Positions 28,801 to 35,718 of a stretch of DNA of 64,000 nucleotides are shown here, in pieces. The DNA is from Prevotellaceae bacterium UBA6398. GTDB taxonomy: Bacteria > Bacteroidota > Bacteroidia > Bacteroidales > Bacteroidaceae. The notes beneath the pieces were generated by a model. It searched no databases. It was given only the letters and a program-made list of their open reading frames with translations, and was not told the DNA's origin. The position numbers and the translations under genes are program-made. Every line of letters begins with the position of its first letter. Position 1 is the stretch's first letter. The stretch is from positions 107,031 through 171,030 of the forward strand of contig DJQA01000008.1 in assembly GCA_002437495.1 (NCBI GenBank), given 5' to 3'.

Positions 28801-28893
28801 TAGCAGACAAACAGCCATGAGCCATTTTCCGCCTTCTTTGATCAAACGGTTTCTCATACACTTAATATTTACATTATTATTATTTGTTTTCAT
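25888..28893 (-). CDS. Large multi-fasciclin-domain surface lipoprotein B (1001 aa)
   Basis: It is a surface lipoprotein likely involved in binding; the ligand is unknown. The signal ends LTYSC (Cys40) with SDDYD next, an acidic surface-export pattern. Four FAS1-like repeats are suggested by the recurring first-strand motif: TLFVADDDAF (about 90), AMFVPSDEVL (about 380), SFFIPTDDAL (about 550) and TVYVPSNEAV (about 795). Closing motifs such as NGYVDKLDRVLV and SYAVVHQIDGVL are also present. An alternative start at 28857 would shorten the signal peptide. I prefer 28893 because a 27-codon ORF stops three bases before it. It is the first long gene of the locus, 11 nt upstream of SusC-1. Confidence 0.85.
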   Translation of the reverse strand: MKTNNNNVNIKCMRNRLIKEGGKWLMAVCLLSMCGLTYSCSDDYDLPDKKPSWLGASIYDYLVGQKNYTNTVRLIQDLDYKEVLERTGSKTLFVADDDAFAKFYQNNQWGVKKYEDLTTAMKSLLLGSSMLDNAYLLEMMTNISSGSTISKNQCLRQPTSAAVTDSIPYFTWDGGDIPEKFCENSDDSEAAEIDYWQRFRTQEKAGIWLALDGTTPLMTHFIAGQMGETNITDADFETLAGTTREPTDAHIYGSKVVEQDQTCLNGYVDKLDRVLVSPSNMAEMIRTNGKTSLFSHMLDRFSAPFYNSTLTSSHTQLTGIRDSVFEKRYFSARSQGGRLDRDPYGAQVSSNLILDYDPGWNQYYPEGQQLYTDMGAMFVPSDEVLEKYFLPGGAGEFLMEAYAKKENTKENLVYNTDQIPIRIIQPFVQNLMKSSFINSVPSKYITIMNDAKDPMFGNIEGGVEGFRATIDTTLLANNGAVYVMNQVFAPAKYAAVSAPALVGKDMKIFNWAIGADDSYITNPNAAPLNAFFSYYLLAMSSRFSFFIPTDDALSTYYDEVTCQWTQPRILSFYYSTRRQDATAPVKARAYKWDPATNEIGGSIPGTIAASQINNRLKDLLDSHIIVHSDAESKTGFGSLNQYYVTKGGSAVKISNRQDGTLSSDFDQTKPGFNVQGGFQIDNDSLITVERTYDRREETTGYGNGMTYIINRPIQTTMKSVYSVLQGEGETSPFYQFFNLCQIDADLLTRAGVADSVKKQEDKDTEIEKYTVFTSSQNGLTDNVRFFNSFRYTVYVPSNEAVLEAIEQGLPTWDQISEVITNGENEVQKATDDGESEERILELTRKYKFKAQAMITCLVNFLKYHFQDNSVFADHNAIDATKYETACINDETNRYRSVKVSSTGNGTLNVRSVYSTDANGHDVEGPERHVTSDETLRNIMTRDYTFNTRARNATTIETSSYAVVHQIDGVLNFKELKNGRYDSDWATTGAARKFIAKYRIRK

Positions 28894-28896
28894 ACC

Positions 28897-28980
28897 TCAT
28901 TCCCACGGTTTTTGTTCATGGATAAAGGGGTGCAGCTGCAACAGCCGAACCTCCGGTGTAATTTCAAGACACTTTTTCAT
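28897..28980 (-). CDS. 27-aa upstream ORF (leader peptide candidate)
   Basis: A short frame begins ATGAAAAAGTGT and encodes MKKCLEITPEVRLLQL plus an 11-residue tail, ending in TGA only 3 nt before the ATG of fasciclin gene B. It lies inside the predicted leader of about 200 nt. The opening resembles the many tiny Bacteroidales proteins of the form MKK..-.P.-E...L; this similarity is from memory, not a search. Possible roles are translational coupling, a leader peptide or a vestigial gene. It may also be chance. Confidence 0.45.
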   Translation of the reverse strand: MKKCLEITPEVRLLQLHPFIHEQKPWE

Positions 28981-29105
28981 GCTTCATAAACGACAATTAA
29001 GGGCTTAATAGAAAGCCGGTTAATACGGTATTTTATTATCTAATCTTCTGTTCTGTATCTTTGTTTAGCTAAGCACGTTATCCTTGCAGACGCAAGTTGC
29101 ACCTC

Positions 29106-29136
29106 CAAAAGTACTGTTTTTTTTATTTTTAGCAAA
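29106..29136 (-). promoter_or_regulatory. Promoter of the fasciclin/SusCD locus
   Basis: On the minus strand TTTG (29136-29133), a 19-nt spacer and TACTTTTG (29113-29106) match the Bacteroidetes consensus exactly in both boxes and spacing. Transcription would start near 29100, leaving a leader of about 200 nt before fasciclin gene B. Confidence 0.75.
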
Positions 29137-29925
29137 CTCTGATAGCAGTTTTTTCTGCTTTTTCACTTTCCCACCTTTCCGTTTTTACAGGAACCACAGG
29201 ATTTCCACTCTAAAATTACTAAGTTTTTCACACGCGGCGGCATGTTGGGAGCATTTTTTATGATTTTTATTTGCACACCGTGATTTTTGCGGTTTTTGCG
29301 GCTTAGAATTTAACATTCCAAGGGCAACGTAACCGGGAAACGCACCCTTGTCGATGCCAAAATCCACCGCGAAAACAGATGCCCGAAATTCCACCCCGCA
29401 CATCATTTCCGTATCCCATCCGCCGGCACATCCGTGCGCCCTCAATCCCACCGCACAAAGGGCAGCCCACACTCCGGTGCCATAAGTCGGCACCGCCGGC
29501 ATTTCTCCTGCCGCCCTTGCGTCCTCCGGGCTTCAAAAATTCCACCCAAACACCTTTTCACGGCGGACGCGTCTTTTAGATTTCGCTTTTTACAAAATAT
29601 ACAAGATTTTACATTACAAGTTAACAGATACGTAACAATCAGTGAAAACTCCTTTTGGCACAAATTGTCGAATCATTAATTATAAAGACGGCAAAATTAA
29701 ACATAGGTTTAATTTTGTGTTTCAAATTAACATATTATTTTCACACGAGCGTACACCGCCACCGAACATAATTTCACAGTATTTAAGCATAATCACTCCA
29801 CGGGCATATATGTTTTGCCGTGGCATTCGGACATTGGGGCCTTTGGCGCGACCATGCTCCTGCGCGAACTTGCAGAAAGCTATCAGCCATCGAATTGCGC
29901 CGCCATTGGTGCAATAGTTTGCTTT

Positions 29926-30005
29926 GTTTGCACGGTGCGGTTCATGCGGCGGAGTAAAGGGCGTATGCCATACGCCCCTACAATTTCCGCAAAACCAATA
30001 CCGCC
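29926..30005 (+). repeat. REP-like palindromic module, copy next to array C
   Basis: The core is GGGCGTATGCCATACGCCC (29959-29977), a perfect inverted repeat. It is preceded by GTGCGGTTCATGCGGCGG and followed by CTACAATTTCCGCAAAACC and AATACCGCCAAAA. The array element starts directly afterwards. Related blocks occur near 32.5, 44.9 and 47.7 kb. Confidence 0.85.
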
Positions 30006-30128
30006 AAAATTATATTTGACATCGGAAAAACTACATAGGACATAGGAAAAATTATATCAGACATAATTCAATTTACATCAGACCTTTTTTCTCCACTTAC
30101 AAACGTCTTAAAAACAAAAACTTACAAA
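30006..30128 (+). repeat. Palindromic 21-nt array element, copy C
   Basis: Units are TTATATTTGACATCG (30010), CTACATAGGACATAG (30031), TTATATCAGACATAA (30052) and, after the TTCAAT linker, TTACATCAGAC (30073). GAAAAA spacers lie between the first three. CTTTTTT and the tail ending AAAAACAAAAACTTACA follow. Spacing is exactly 21 nt. Confidence 0.9.
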
Positions 30129-30200
30129 ATCGGGACAAATCCTGCCTAACTTCCGCAAACCATGGGATCAGCAAATCTGCCCCTTCATGCCCCACAAATC

Positions 30201-30248
30201 CGAAACACACAAACCGCAGCCTTGGCCGTTATGCCTTAGCTGCGGTTT
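30201..30248 (-). terminator. Terminator downstream of fasciclin gene A
   Basis: On the minus strand AAACCGCAGC pairs with GCTGCGGTTT around a loop of about 18 nt, followed by GTGTGTTTCGG. It lies about 64 nt after the stop codon. It implies that fasciclin gene A can be transcribed separately from the rest of the locus. Confidence 0.6.
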
Positions 30249-30311
30249 GCTTTGCCTTATAAGGATTGGCGTTTGCGGCAAACTTCATCATGCCTTTTTA
30301 CGCCAACCGCT

Positions 30312-32366
30312 TCACCATTTATCCTCGGGTTTTGTACCGTTGTAAACGCTCTTGGGTACCCATTCTATGAAATCGGGACCGAAGTTTGCAGGACCGTTGA
30401 GCAGCGACTTCATACGCATATAATATGTAACTCCGGGGCGGCAGTTCGCAGTTGTTACTATATGGCGCAATTTAGCCCCGCCCGGACCATAGTTTCGCCC
30501 ACCTTCCGTAACATTTGTCGAGTTGAAGCCGAAACTGTTCGGGCACTTCATGAAAGTATGGTTGCGCATATTCTTGTCGTTCTCGCGGTTCACGTCGTTA
30601 TCATCGGGATCGTCCTTTATCCAGCCTATTACCGCCTTGTCGGGTTCTATGCGCGCATCAATGGGAAGCCCCACCGCCGTGAGATTGTTTGGGTCTTCCC
30701 CAAAATAGAACTGCAACATTCCGCGACCGCTGTCGTTGCAATAGCCAAGGCGCAATTCATATATTCCTTCGTATGGCACAGGTGGAAGCTGCCACGTTAT
30801 GTCGTAATATCCTTCAAGCACAAAGTCATCGGCCTCGTAGTTAAGCCAGTTGATGTTGTAGTTGTTTATGGATATGAGCAGCGTCTGGTCCGTGAATTTC
30901 ACTTTGCGCAGATAGCCGGAGGGAATCATATTGTATATGTTTGTGGGCTGCTGGCGCAGGCCGTTCGTCATAAGCTCATGCTGCATTGTCTGCGTGTCCC
31001 AGCGCATACGCTCGTTAAGCACCTTGTACCTTACAACATCGTCATATACAAGCACGCCGTCAATCATGTGGTAGAAACCGTTTAGAGCCTGGTTGTCGCG
31101 TGTGCCGTTGCCCGACTGCACGAGGATTCCCTTTATGGGCACCTCCAGCTCGCGGTAGCTGTCATCGTCATACTCGCTGACATAGCGGTTAATCCTTATC
31201 CCTTCTGTCTGCTCGCCGAGCGTGAACTTCAATATGCGGTGTTCCTTGCCCATAGTCTCGTAATACTCGAACTTGTCTATACCGAGTTGCTCCGGGCGGT
31301 TGTATGAATAACCCAACTGTCCTTTGGTGATGACAATATTATTATATGCCATGCTCACGTCAACTATATGGTATCCCACAAACTGGTTCAAGGCGTTGTC
31401 AATACTCGTCGGGTCGTCCGACGAAGCATCGGGATAGTATTCTTTCACCTTTTGGTTTATCACAGGCATAACCTCGTCCCAATTAACCACGTTGCCGCCC
31501 ACAACCTCGAGCTTTATCCCCCATTCGGCCTCGAGCAAACTGTCGGGCTCAACAAATGCCGTATAACCCCAATTGTGATGTAGGGGTTCGTTGAGCCTTT
31601 CGCTGTACCATATATGTTTGTAGTTCTGCGGGTGATCTTGCAGCTCGTACTCGTCATCACGGTATTTTGCCATGCTGTCGCCCCACGAAGTAACCTCAAG
31701 CAGGTGTGAGAAGATTCGTGTATTGTCCTGCATTCCGAGAAGTCCGGGGAGCGTTGTCGATGCCGGCATTACCACATTGTCAACCACGTGCACCTGCCCG
31801 TTCTCCACCTCGTTGTCCGAGCTTATTATTCGCGAGAAAGTATTGATGCGGGTTATCACCTTGCCGCTATCGTTTGGCTGAAAGTTTATAACAATGTATC
31901 TGTCGGCCATGGTCTTAAGCTGCAGAACGCCCTCCTGGAAGTCGGTTGACTTGTAAGCCTCTACATCACCGTTGTCAATTATGCTGTTGAACACTATAAC
32001 CTGCGCCAGGGAGTCGCTAACCAAGTTTATGTCATAATTGCTTTGGTTTTCAACCGAGTCAACAAACTCTTGTATTGCATCGTTTGTAGGAATGAAACAC
32101 GTGTAGTTGCCACGGCTTTCGAGCATGTGGTCCATTGTGGAGCCGCGACCCATTCCGGAACGTGCCTTTTTGAGCAGAATTAGGTATTTGCTCAATTCGG
32201 GCTGCTCCTTGACGAAATCCGCGGCACTCTGCCCTGTGAAAACATAAAGATTCGACTCGTCAATTTTATCCGAACACGAACCGAGCGTTATTCCGGCAAC
32301 CAACAAAGACACCGCAAGCACAAAACGTGCTATCCCTTTTGCAACAATGCAGTCTGAAATTTTCAT
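30312..32366 (-). CDS. Fasciclin-domain surface lipoprotein A (684 aa)
   Basis: It is a predicted surface lipoprotein of unknown ligand. The signal ends ITLGSC (Cys31), followed by SDKIDES. The first FAS1-like domain carries YTCFIPTNDAIQEF near 90 and closes with GQVHVVDNVVMP near 200. A second has YTAFVEPDSLL near 280 and NGFYHMIDGVLVYDD near 440. The C-terminal 220 residues form a separate probable beta-sandwich ending KPEDKW. It is separated from fasciclin gene B by 1.4 kb containing a terminator, two repeat modules and a promoter, so it is a linked but distinct unit. It is similar in layout to fasciclin protein C but not close in sequence. Confidence 0.83.
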   Translation of the reverse strand: MKISDCIVAKGIARFVLAVSLLVAGITLGSCSDKIDESNLYVFTGQSAADFVKEQPELSKYLILLKKARSGMGRGSTMDHMLESRGNYTCFIPTNDAIQEFVDSVENQSNYDINLVSDSLAQVIVFNSIIDNGDVEAYKSTDFQEGVLQLKTMADRYIVINFQPNDSGKVITRINTFSRIISSDNEVENGQVHVVDNVVMPASTTLPGLLGMQDNTRIFSHLLEVTSWGDSMAKYRDDEYELQDHPQNYKHIWYSERLNEPLHHNWGYTAFVEPDSLLEAEWGIKLEVVGGNVVNWDEVMPVINQKVKEYYPDASSDDPTSIDNALNQFVGYHIVDVSMAYNNIVITKGQLGYSYNRPEQLGIDKFEYYETMGKEHRILKFTLGEQTEGIRINRYVSEYDDDSYRELEVPIKGILVQSGNGTRDNQALNGFYHMIDGVLVYDDVVRYKVLNERMRWDTQTMQHELMTNGLRQQPTNIYNMIPSGYLRKVKFTDQTLLISINNYNINWLNYEADDFVLEGYYDITWQLPPVPYEGIYELRLGYCNDSGRGMLQFYFGEDPNNLTAVGLPIDARIEPDKAVIGWIKDDPDDNDVNRENDKNMRNHTFMKCPNSFGFNSTNVTEGGRNYGPGGAKLRHIVTTANCRPGVTYYMRMKSLLNGPANFGPDFIEWVPKSVYNGTKPEDKW

Positions 32367-32391
32367 TTTTATTATTTTACATTTTACGCTT

Positions 32392-32422
32392 CGAATTTAG
32401 AAATTTTTCATCAAAGCGCAAA
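32392..32422 (-). promoter_or_regulatory. Candidate promoter of fasciclin gene A
   Basis: On the minus strand TTTG (32422-32419), a 19-nt spacer and TAAATTCG (32399-32392; one mismatch to TAnnTTTG). The leader would be only about 20 nt. Confidence 0.45.
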
Positions 32423-32519
32423 GGCAAATTTGAATTTTTCAATAAAGTAATTCTCCACCGGGGCTTATGCCGCACATTTTGCACGAAATCTGCCGTTCTG
32501 TATGCCGCGCCGTGCCGAC

Positions 32520-32766
32520 GGATGCCAATGTACTTCAAGCGGCGGAGTAAAGGGCGTATGCCATACGCCACATAAATACACCGCTCATAATCAACCAACA
32601 AATTGCGCCGCTGTAGGGGCGTATGGCATACGCCCTGAATTGAGCGGATTTGCGGCGTTTGGGCAGCAGTTTGCGACGCGGTTCAAGCGGCGGGGTAAAG
32701 GGCGTATGCCATACGCCCCTACAATTTCCGCAAAACCAATACCGCCCGTTCTTTCTCAAACACTCC
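32520..32766 (+). repeat. REP-like palindromic module, extended copy next to array D
   Basis: Three inverted-repeat cores: GGCGTATGCCATACGCC (32553-32569), GGGCGTATGGCATACGCCC (32617-32635) and GGGCGTATGCCATACGCCC (32700-32718). They are linked by AATTGCGCCGCTGTAG and GCGGATTTGCGGCG-type sequence. The same order recurs at 44.9 kb. The 691-bp gap 32367-33057 otherwise holds only array D, the fasciclin A promoter and the YfhO-gene terminator. Confidence 0.85.
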
Positions 32767-32890
32767 CAAAATTATATCTGACATCGGAAAAACTACATAG
32801 GACGTAGAAAAAATTATGTCTGATATAATTCAAATTACATCAGACCTTTTTTCGGCCATTACAATCCGCTGAAAAACAAATCGTTATGTG
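32767..32890 (+). repeat. Palindromic 21-nt array element, copy D
   Basis: Units TTATATCTGACATCG, CTACATAGGACGTAG, TTATGTCTGATATAA and, after TTCAAA, TTACATCAGAC, then CTTTTTT and the tail TTACAATCCGCTGAAAAAC. Unit 3 and the terminal unit are complementary (GTCTGATATAA against TTACATCAGAC, one weak pair), giving a hairpin directly before the T-tract. Confidence 0.9.
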
Positions 32891-32989
32891 TCTTTCTGTT
32901 TGTTTGTGCATTTTTCTGAAAATCAAAATCTTACGCAAGCCGGAGCGCTCGTGTATCAATCAAAAGCCTAACGGCAAAACTCCGTGTGC

Positions 32990-33034
32990 ATACACAAAAC
33001 AAAGCTGTCGCGAAGCGCGAAACTTCACGACAGC
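32990..33034 (-). terminator. Terminator downstream of the YfhO-like gene
   Basis: On the minus strand GCTGTCGTGAAG pairs with CTTCGCGACAGC (one mismatch, 7-nt loop), followed by TTTGTTTTGTG. It lies about 24 nt beyond the stop codon. Confidence 0.8.
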
Positions 33035-33057
33035 CTTGCTCTGTATATATCAAATGC

Positions 33058-35658
33058 TTATTTTACGGCAGACACACCCTTTTTGCGGCGCAACGACACA
33101 ACCACCGCCATAACGAGCGCGAGAAGCATTACGGCAAGAGCCGCATAGGCTACAGCCTCTGTGGTGTGGAGCGACTGCGGGTCGAACTTCAGGACGAGCG
33201 TATGCTGCCCCGCGGAAACCCTTAGCGCACGCAGCACATAGTCGACACGTCCTATGGGAATGTCCTTGCCATCGAGCGTTGCCGTCCATCCCGGATAGTA
33301 AATTTCCGAAAGCACAACCACACCGCCGCCACGCGAGTTGAGCTTGTATGTAAGCTCATTCGGCTCGTATGCCGTAAGCGTGATTTTAGCCGTTGTGTCG
33401 GCGGCGGCATTCGCATACGCCGCGCCAAGCTCCTTTTCGAACTCCTTGTCGGCCACGGCCTCAACGCGGCGGTTTATATTCTTGAGCAGGGACATCTCGG
33501 CTTTTGCCCCGTCAACATATGTCAGCTTGCCAACAAACCACGCATTGCCATAGGCGCACGGGTTCTGAATAGGAACGGTTTTACCGTCCTGCAAAGGCAG
33601 TATAAAATACTTGCCGTTCAACATATTTATTGTGGGGCATATCGAGTCGGCATTGAATTTCGAGAAATCGCCGCCGGTTTGCGGTATCACCTTCATAAGT
33701 TCCTGCATTTCGGGCACTATACACTGCGTTATCAAATCCTGGTAACGTCCGAGCTTGGCTGCGTGGTAGCCTCCTATGCTCTTGTGCCAGTACGATGTCT
33801 CATTCTCGTTGAAAGTGTCGGACGCAAAGTTAAGCACACGATAGTCAAGGCTCTTGTCCTGCAATATCCGCTCATCGGTCTCGGTTTTGGCAAACACCTG
33901 CTGCTTTTGCAGCGGGTCAACGAACATTTCGTTGTTAAGATACCTGCGGTTCACGCCCCACATATCCACGAGACAAAGCGCCGTTACGGCAACAACCATC
34001 CATGTAGCCTTCAACTTTCCGCTGCGATATATCATAAGTATTGCCATGCCAACGGCTATAACCCAAAAACTTCTCCAGGCATCGGCAGAGAGTATGGAGT
34101 GGCGTATTGCCGTTATGTCGGCTGAGAAAGAGTTAACCGTTTCGGGCGGTATTATCCCGCGCAGCTCATTCAGCACGTGGTGCTCGCCACTCGTGAGGCA
34201 GTCGCCGAAGAACGTTCCGGGCATCACCGCAAACAAAACGCACAACCCCGCCGTTACCCCGAACGATATGTAAAGCGGTATAGGTTTCTTGCGCAGCAGG
34301 TCCGGCTCCGATGCAATTCGCGACAGCGTGAGTGCGGCGAGCAGAGGAATTGCGAACTCGGCAACAACAAGGATTGACGATACGGCGCGGAATTTATTGT
34401 ACATCGGGAAATTGTCAATCATCCAGTTTGTGAACGCAGGGAAGTTATGCCCCCACGAAAGCAGCATGGAAAGCACCATGAGCAGCATGAGGCTACGGCT
34501 AACCGCTCCTTTTAAATAGAAAAGCGATAGGACGAAAAGCATGCACACAAATGCGCCAACGTACACAGGGCCCGAGGTTCCCGGTTGTTCGCCCCAGTAT
34601 TGCGATAGTCCCGGTGTGCTTCCCCCGAGCTGCGGGTAAAGCTGCTGCAGAGTCTGCATATACTCGGCGAAGTGGGAGTTTGCCTGCGCTTTCTCGTTTG
34701 CCGTGAGTGCGCCGCTTGCACCTCCTTTAACGTTAGGCACGAGGAGCGAGAAAGTCTCCCCCTTGCCGTAGCTCCACTGAGTGATGTATTCCTTCGACAG
34801 TCCCGATGAGGCTTTCTTGCCCCCTTCGGCGGGAGACGCGAGCTCGCTGCTGCCGCGCATGGTTTGCTTGCTGTACTGGTACGTGTGGTAAAGGTTCGAC
34901 GAGTTCACCGCCACGCCGACCAGCGAAGCCGCCACAAAAACGCCCACGCCCTTTGCAAACCTTGCAAGCTGCCTCTCCCTCACCGCCGTAATAAGGAAGC
35001 CGAGAGACATAAGCACCATGGCGAAGATGAAGTAGTATGTCATCTGCAAGTGGTTCGACAAAATCTGCCACGCAATGAAAAACATTGTCATCACTCCGCC
35101 CCACAGGTATTTTCCGCGATAGCAAAGCACCATTCCCGCCACCGTGGGAGGGATGAATGCAAGCGTAAGCACTTTCCAAAGGTGCCCCGCCCCTATTATT
35201 ATGAAGAAATACGACGAAAACGCCCATGCCACCGCGCCGAAAACCGCCACGGAGGGGCGTGCGCGGAACGTGCGCATAAGGATGTAGAAACCCAGAAGAA
35301 GGATGAACACATACATTGCGCAGTCGGTCAGACCTAGTTCGTACACCCTTTCAAGCCCCGACAAAACACTGCGCGACTTGTAGCTCGGCGCTATCTGATA
35401 CGTCGGCATACCGCTGAAGAGGGCGTTCGTCCAACGGGTGTCGTTGCCCGTGCGTTCGAGATATTCCATTCTTTCGCGCCCCGCGCCCACGCCGCCTGTG
35501 ATGTCGTTGCCCGAAAGCACCAGTCCCTGGGTCATGGGAGTGATGAAATACGCCACAGACACGAGCACAAACAGCACAACAGCCACCGCGTCGGGCGCAA
35601 TGCGCCTCAGCCACGGGCTGCCCTGCTTTGCCTTTTGGTTTTCGCTGTTCATATTCAT
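33058..35658 (-). CDS. YfhO-family multi-pass membrane protein
   Basis: It is a large integral membrane protein of the YfhO family. Members studied in Gram-positives act in glycosylation of surface polymers (GT-C-like fold); the role in Bacteroidetes is not established. The 866 residues start with a membrane segment at about 20-42 and show about a dozen further hydrophobic segments up to about 535. A soluble region of some 250 residues follows (SLDYRVLNFASDTFNENETSYW ...), then a beta-rich stretch (YYPGWTATLDGKDIPI) and a final membrane helix with a basic tail. It lies 60 nt downstream of ahcY with a hairpin between, so it is probably a separate unit. Confidence 0.88.
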   Translation of the reverse strand: MNMNSENQKAKQGSPWLRRIAPDAVAVVLFVLVSVAYFITPMTQGLVLSGNDITGGVGAGRERMEYLERTGNDTRWTNALFSGMPTYQIAPSYKSRSVLSGLERVYELGLTDCAMYVFILLLGFYILMRTFRARPSVAVFGAVAWAFSSYFFIIIGAGHLWKVLTLAFIPPTVAGMVLCYRGKYLWGGVMTMFFIAWQILSNHLQMTYYFIFAMVLMSLGFLITAVRERQLARFAKGVGVFVAASLVGVAVNSSNLYHTYQYSKQTMRGSSELASPAEGGKKASSGLSKEYITQWSYGKGETFSLLVPNVKGGASGALTANEKAQANSHFAEYMQTLQQLYPQLGGSTPGLSQYWGEQPGTSGPVYVGAFVCMLFVLSLFYLKGAVSRSLMLLMVLSMLLSWGHNFPAFTNWMIDNFPMYNKFRAVSSILVVAEFAIPLLAALTLSRIASEPDLLRKKPIPLYISFGVTAGLCVLFAVMPGTFFGDCLTSGEHHVLNELRGIIPPETVNSFSADITAIRHSILSADAWRSFWVIAVGMAILMIYRSGKLKATWMVVAVTALCLVDMWGVNRRYLNNEMFVDPLQKQQVFAKTETDERILQDKSLDYRVLNFASDTFNENETSYWHKSIGGYHAAKLGRYQDLITQCIVPEMQELMKVIPQTGGDFSKFNADSICPTINMLNGKYFILPLQDGKTVPIQNPCAYGNAWFVGKLTYVDGAKAEMSLLKNINRRVEAVADKEFEKELGAAYANAAADTTAKITLTAYEPNELTYKLNSRGGGVVVLSEIYYPGWTATLDGKDIPIGRVDYVLRALRVSAGQHTLVLKFDPQSLHTTEAVAYAALAVMLLALVMAVVVSLRRKKGVSAVK

Positions 35659-35680
35659 TATATATTATATGACGGTAAAC

Positions 35681-35707
35681 GGAGAAGCGGCGCTTTGCCG
35701 CGTCTCC
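35681..35707 (-). terminator. Hairpin downstream of ahcY
   Basis: On the minus strand GGAGACGCGGC pairs with GCCGCTTCTCC across a short loop, starting 11 nt after the ahcY stop. The following GTTTACC is a weak U-tract. It could give partial termination before the YfhO-like gene. Confidence 0.5.
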
Positions 35708-35718
35708 GCCATTACTTT

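Larger units (their letters stand above)
28894..29925. other. Long leader and gene-poor region upstream of the surface locus
   Basis: The right-hand 1.2 kb of this gap contains the promoter at 29106-29136. Left of it is the 200-nt leader with the 27-codon ORF. From about 29300 to 29580 the sequence becomes clearly more GC-rich. Frames on both strands are open there, but codon use and composition do not look coding. No RNA gene is recognised. The repeats at 29926-30128 follow. Confidence 0.5.

Noticed and set aside
29056..29063. TATCTTTG on the plus strand as a promoter
   Set aside because: There is no TTTG box at 19-21 nt upstream and no plus-strand gene follows. A complete promoter on the minus strand lies close by.
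29185..29545. Small overlapping proteins in the GC-rich block near 29.4 kb
   Set aside because: Frames are open on both strands, lack family resemblance and have unusual composition, so coding could not be supported on either.
30006..30128. CRISPR array
   Set aside because: The 21-nt periodic units are near-identical with 6-nt A-rich spacers. There are only four units per site, no unique spacers and no cas genes.
13237..32366. A standard polysaccharide utilisation locus
   Set aside because: There are two SusCD pairs but no carbohydrate-active enzyme, sulfatase or dedicated regulator in the window, so a polysaccharide substrate is not claimed.
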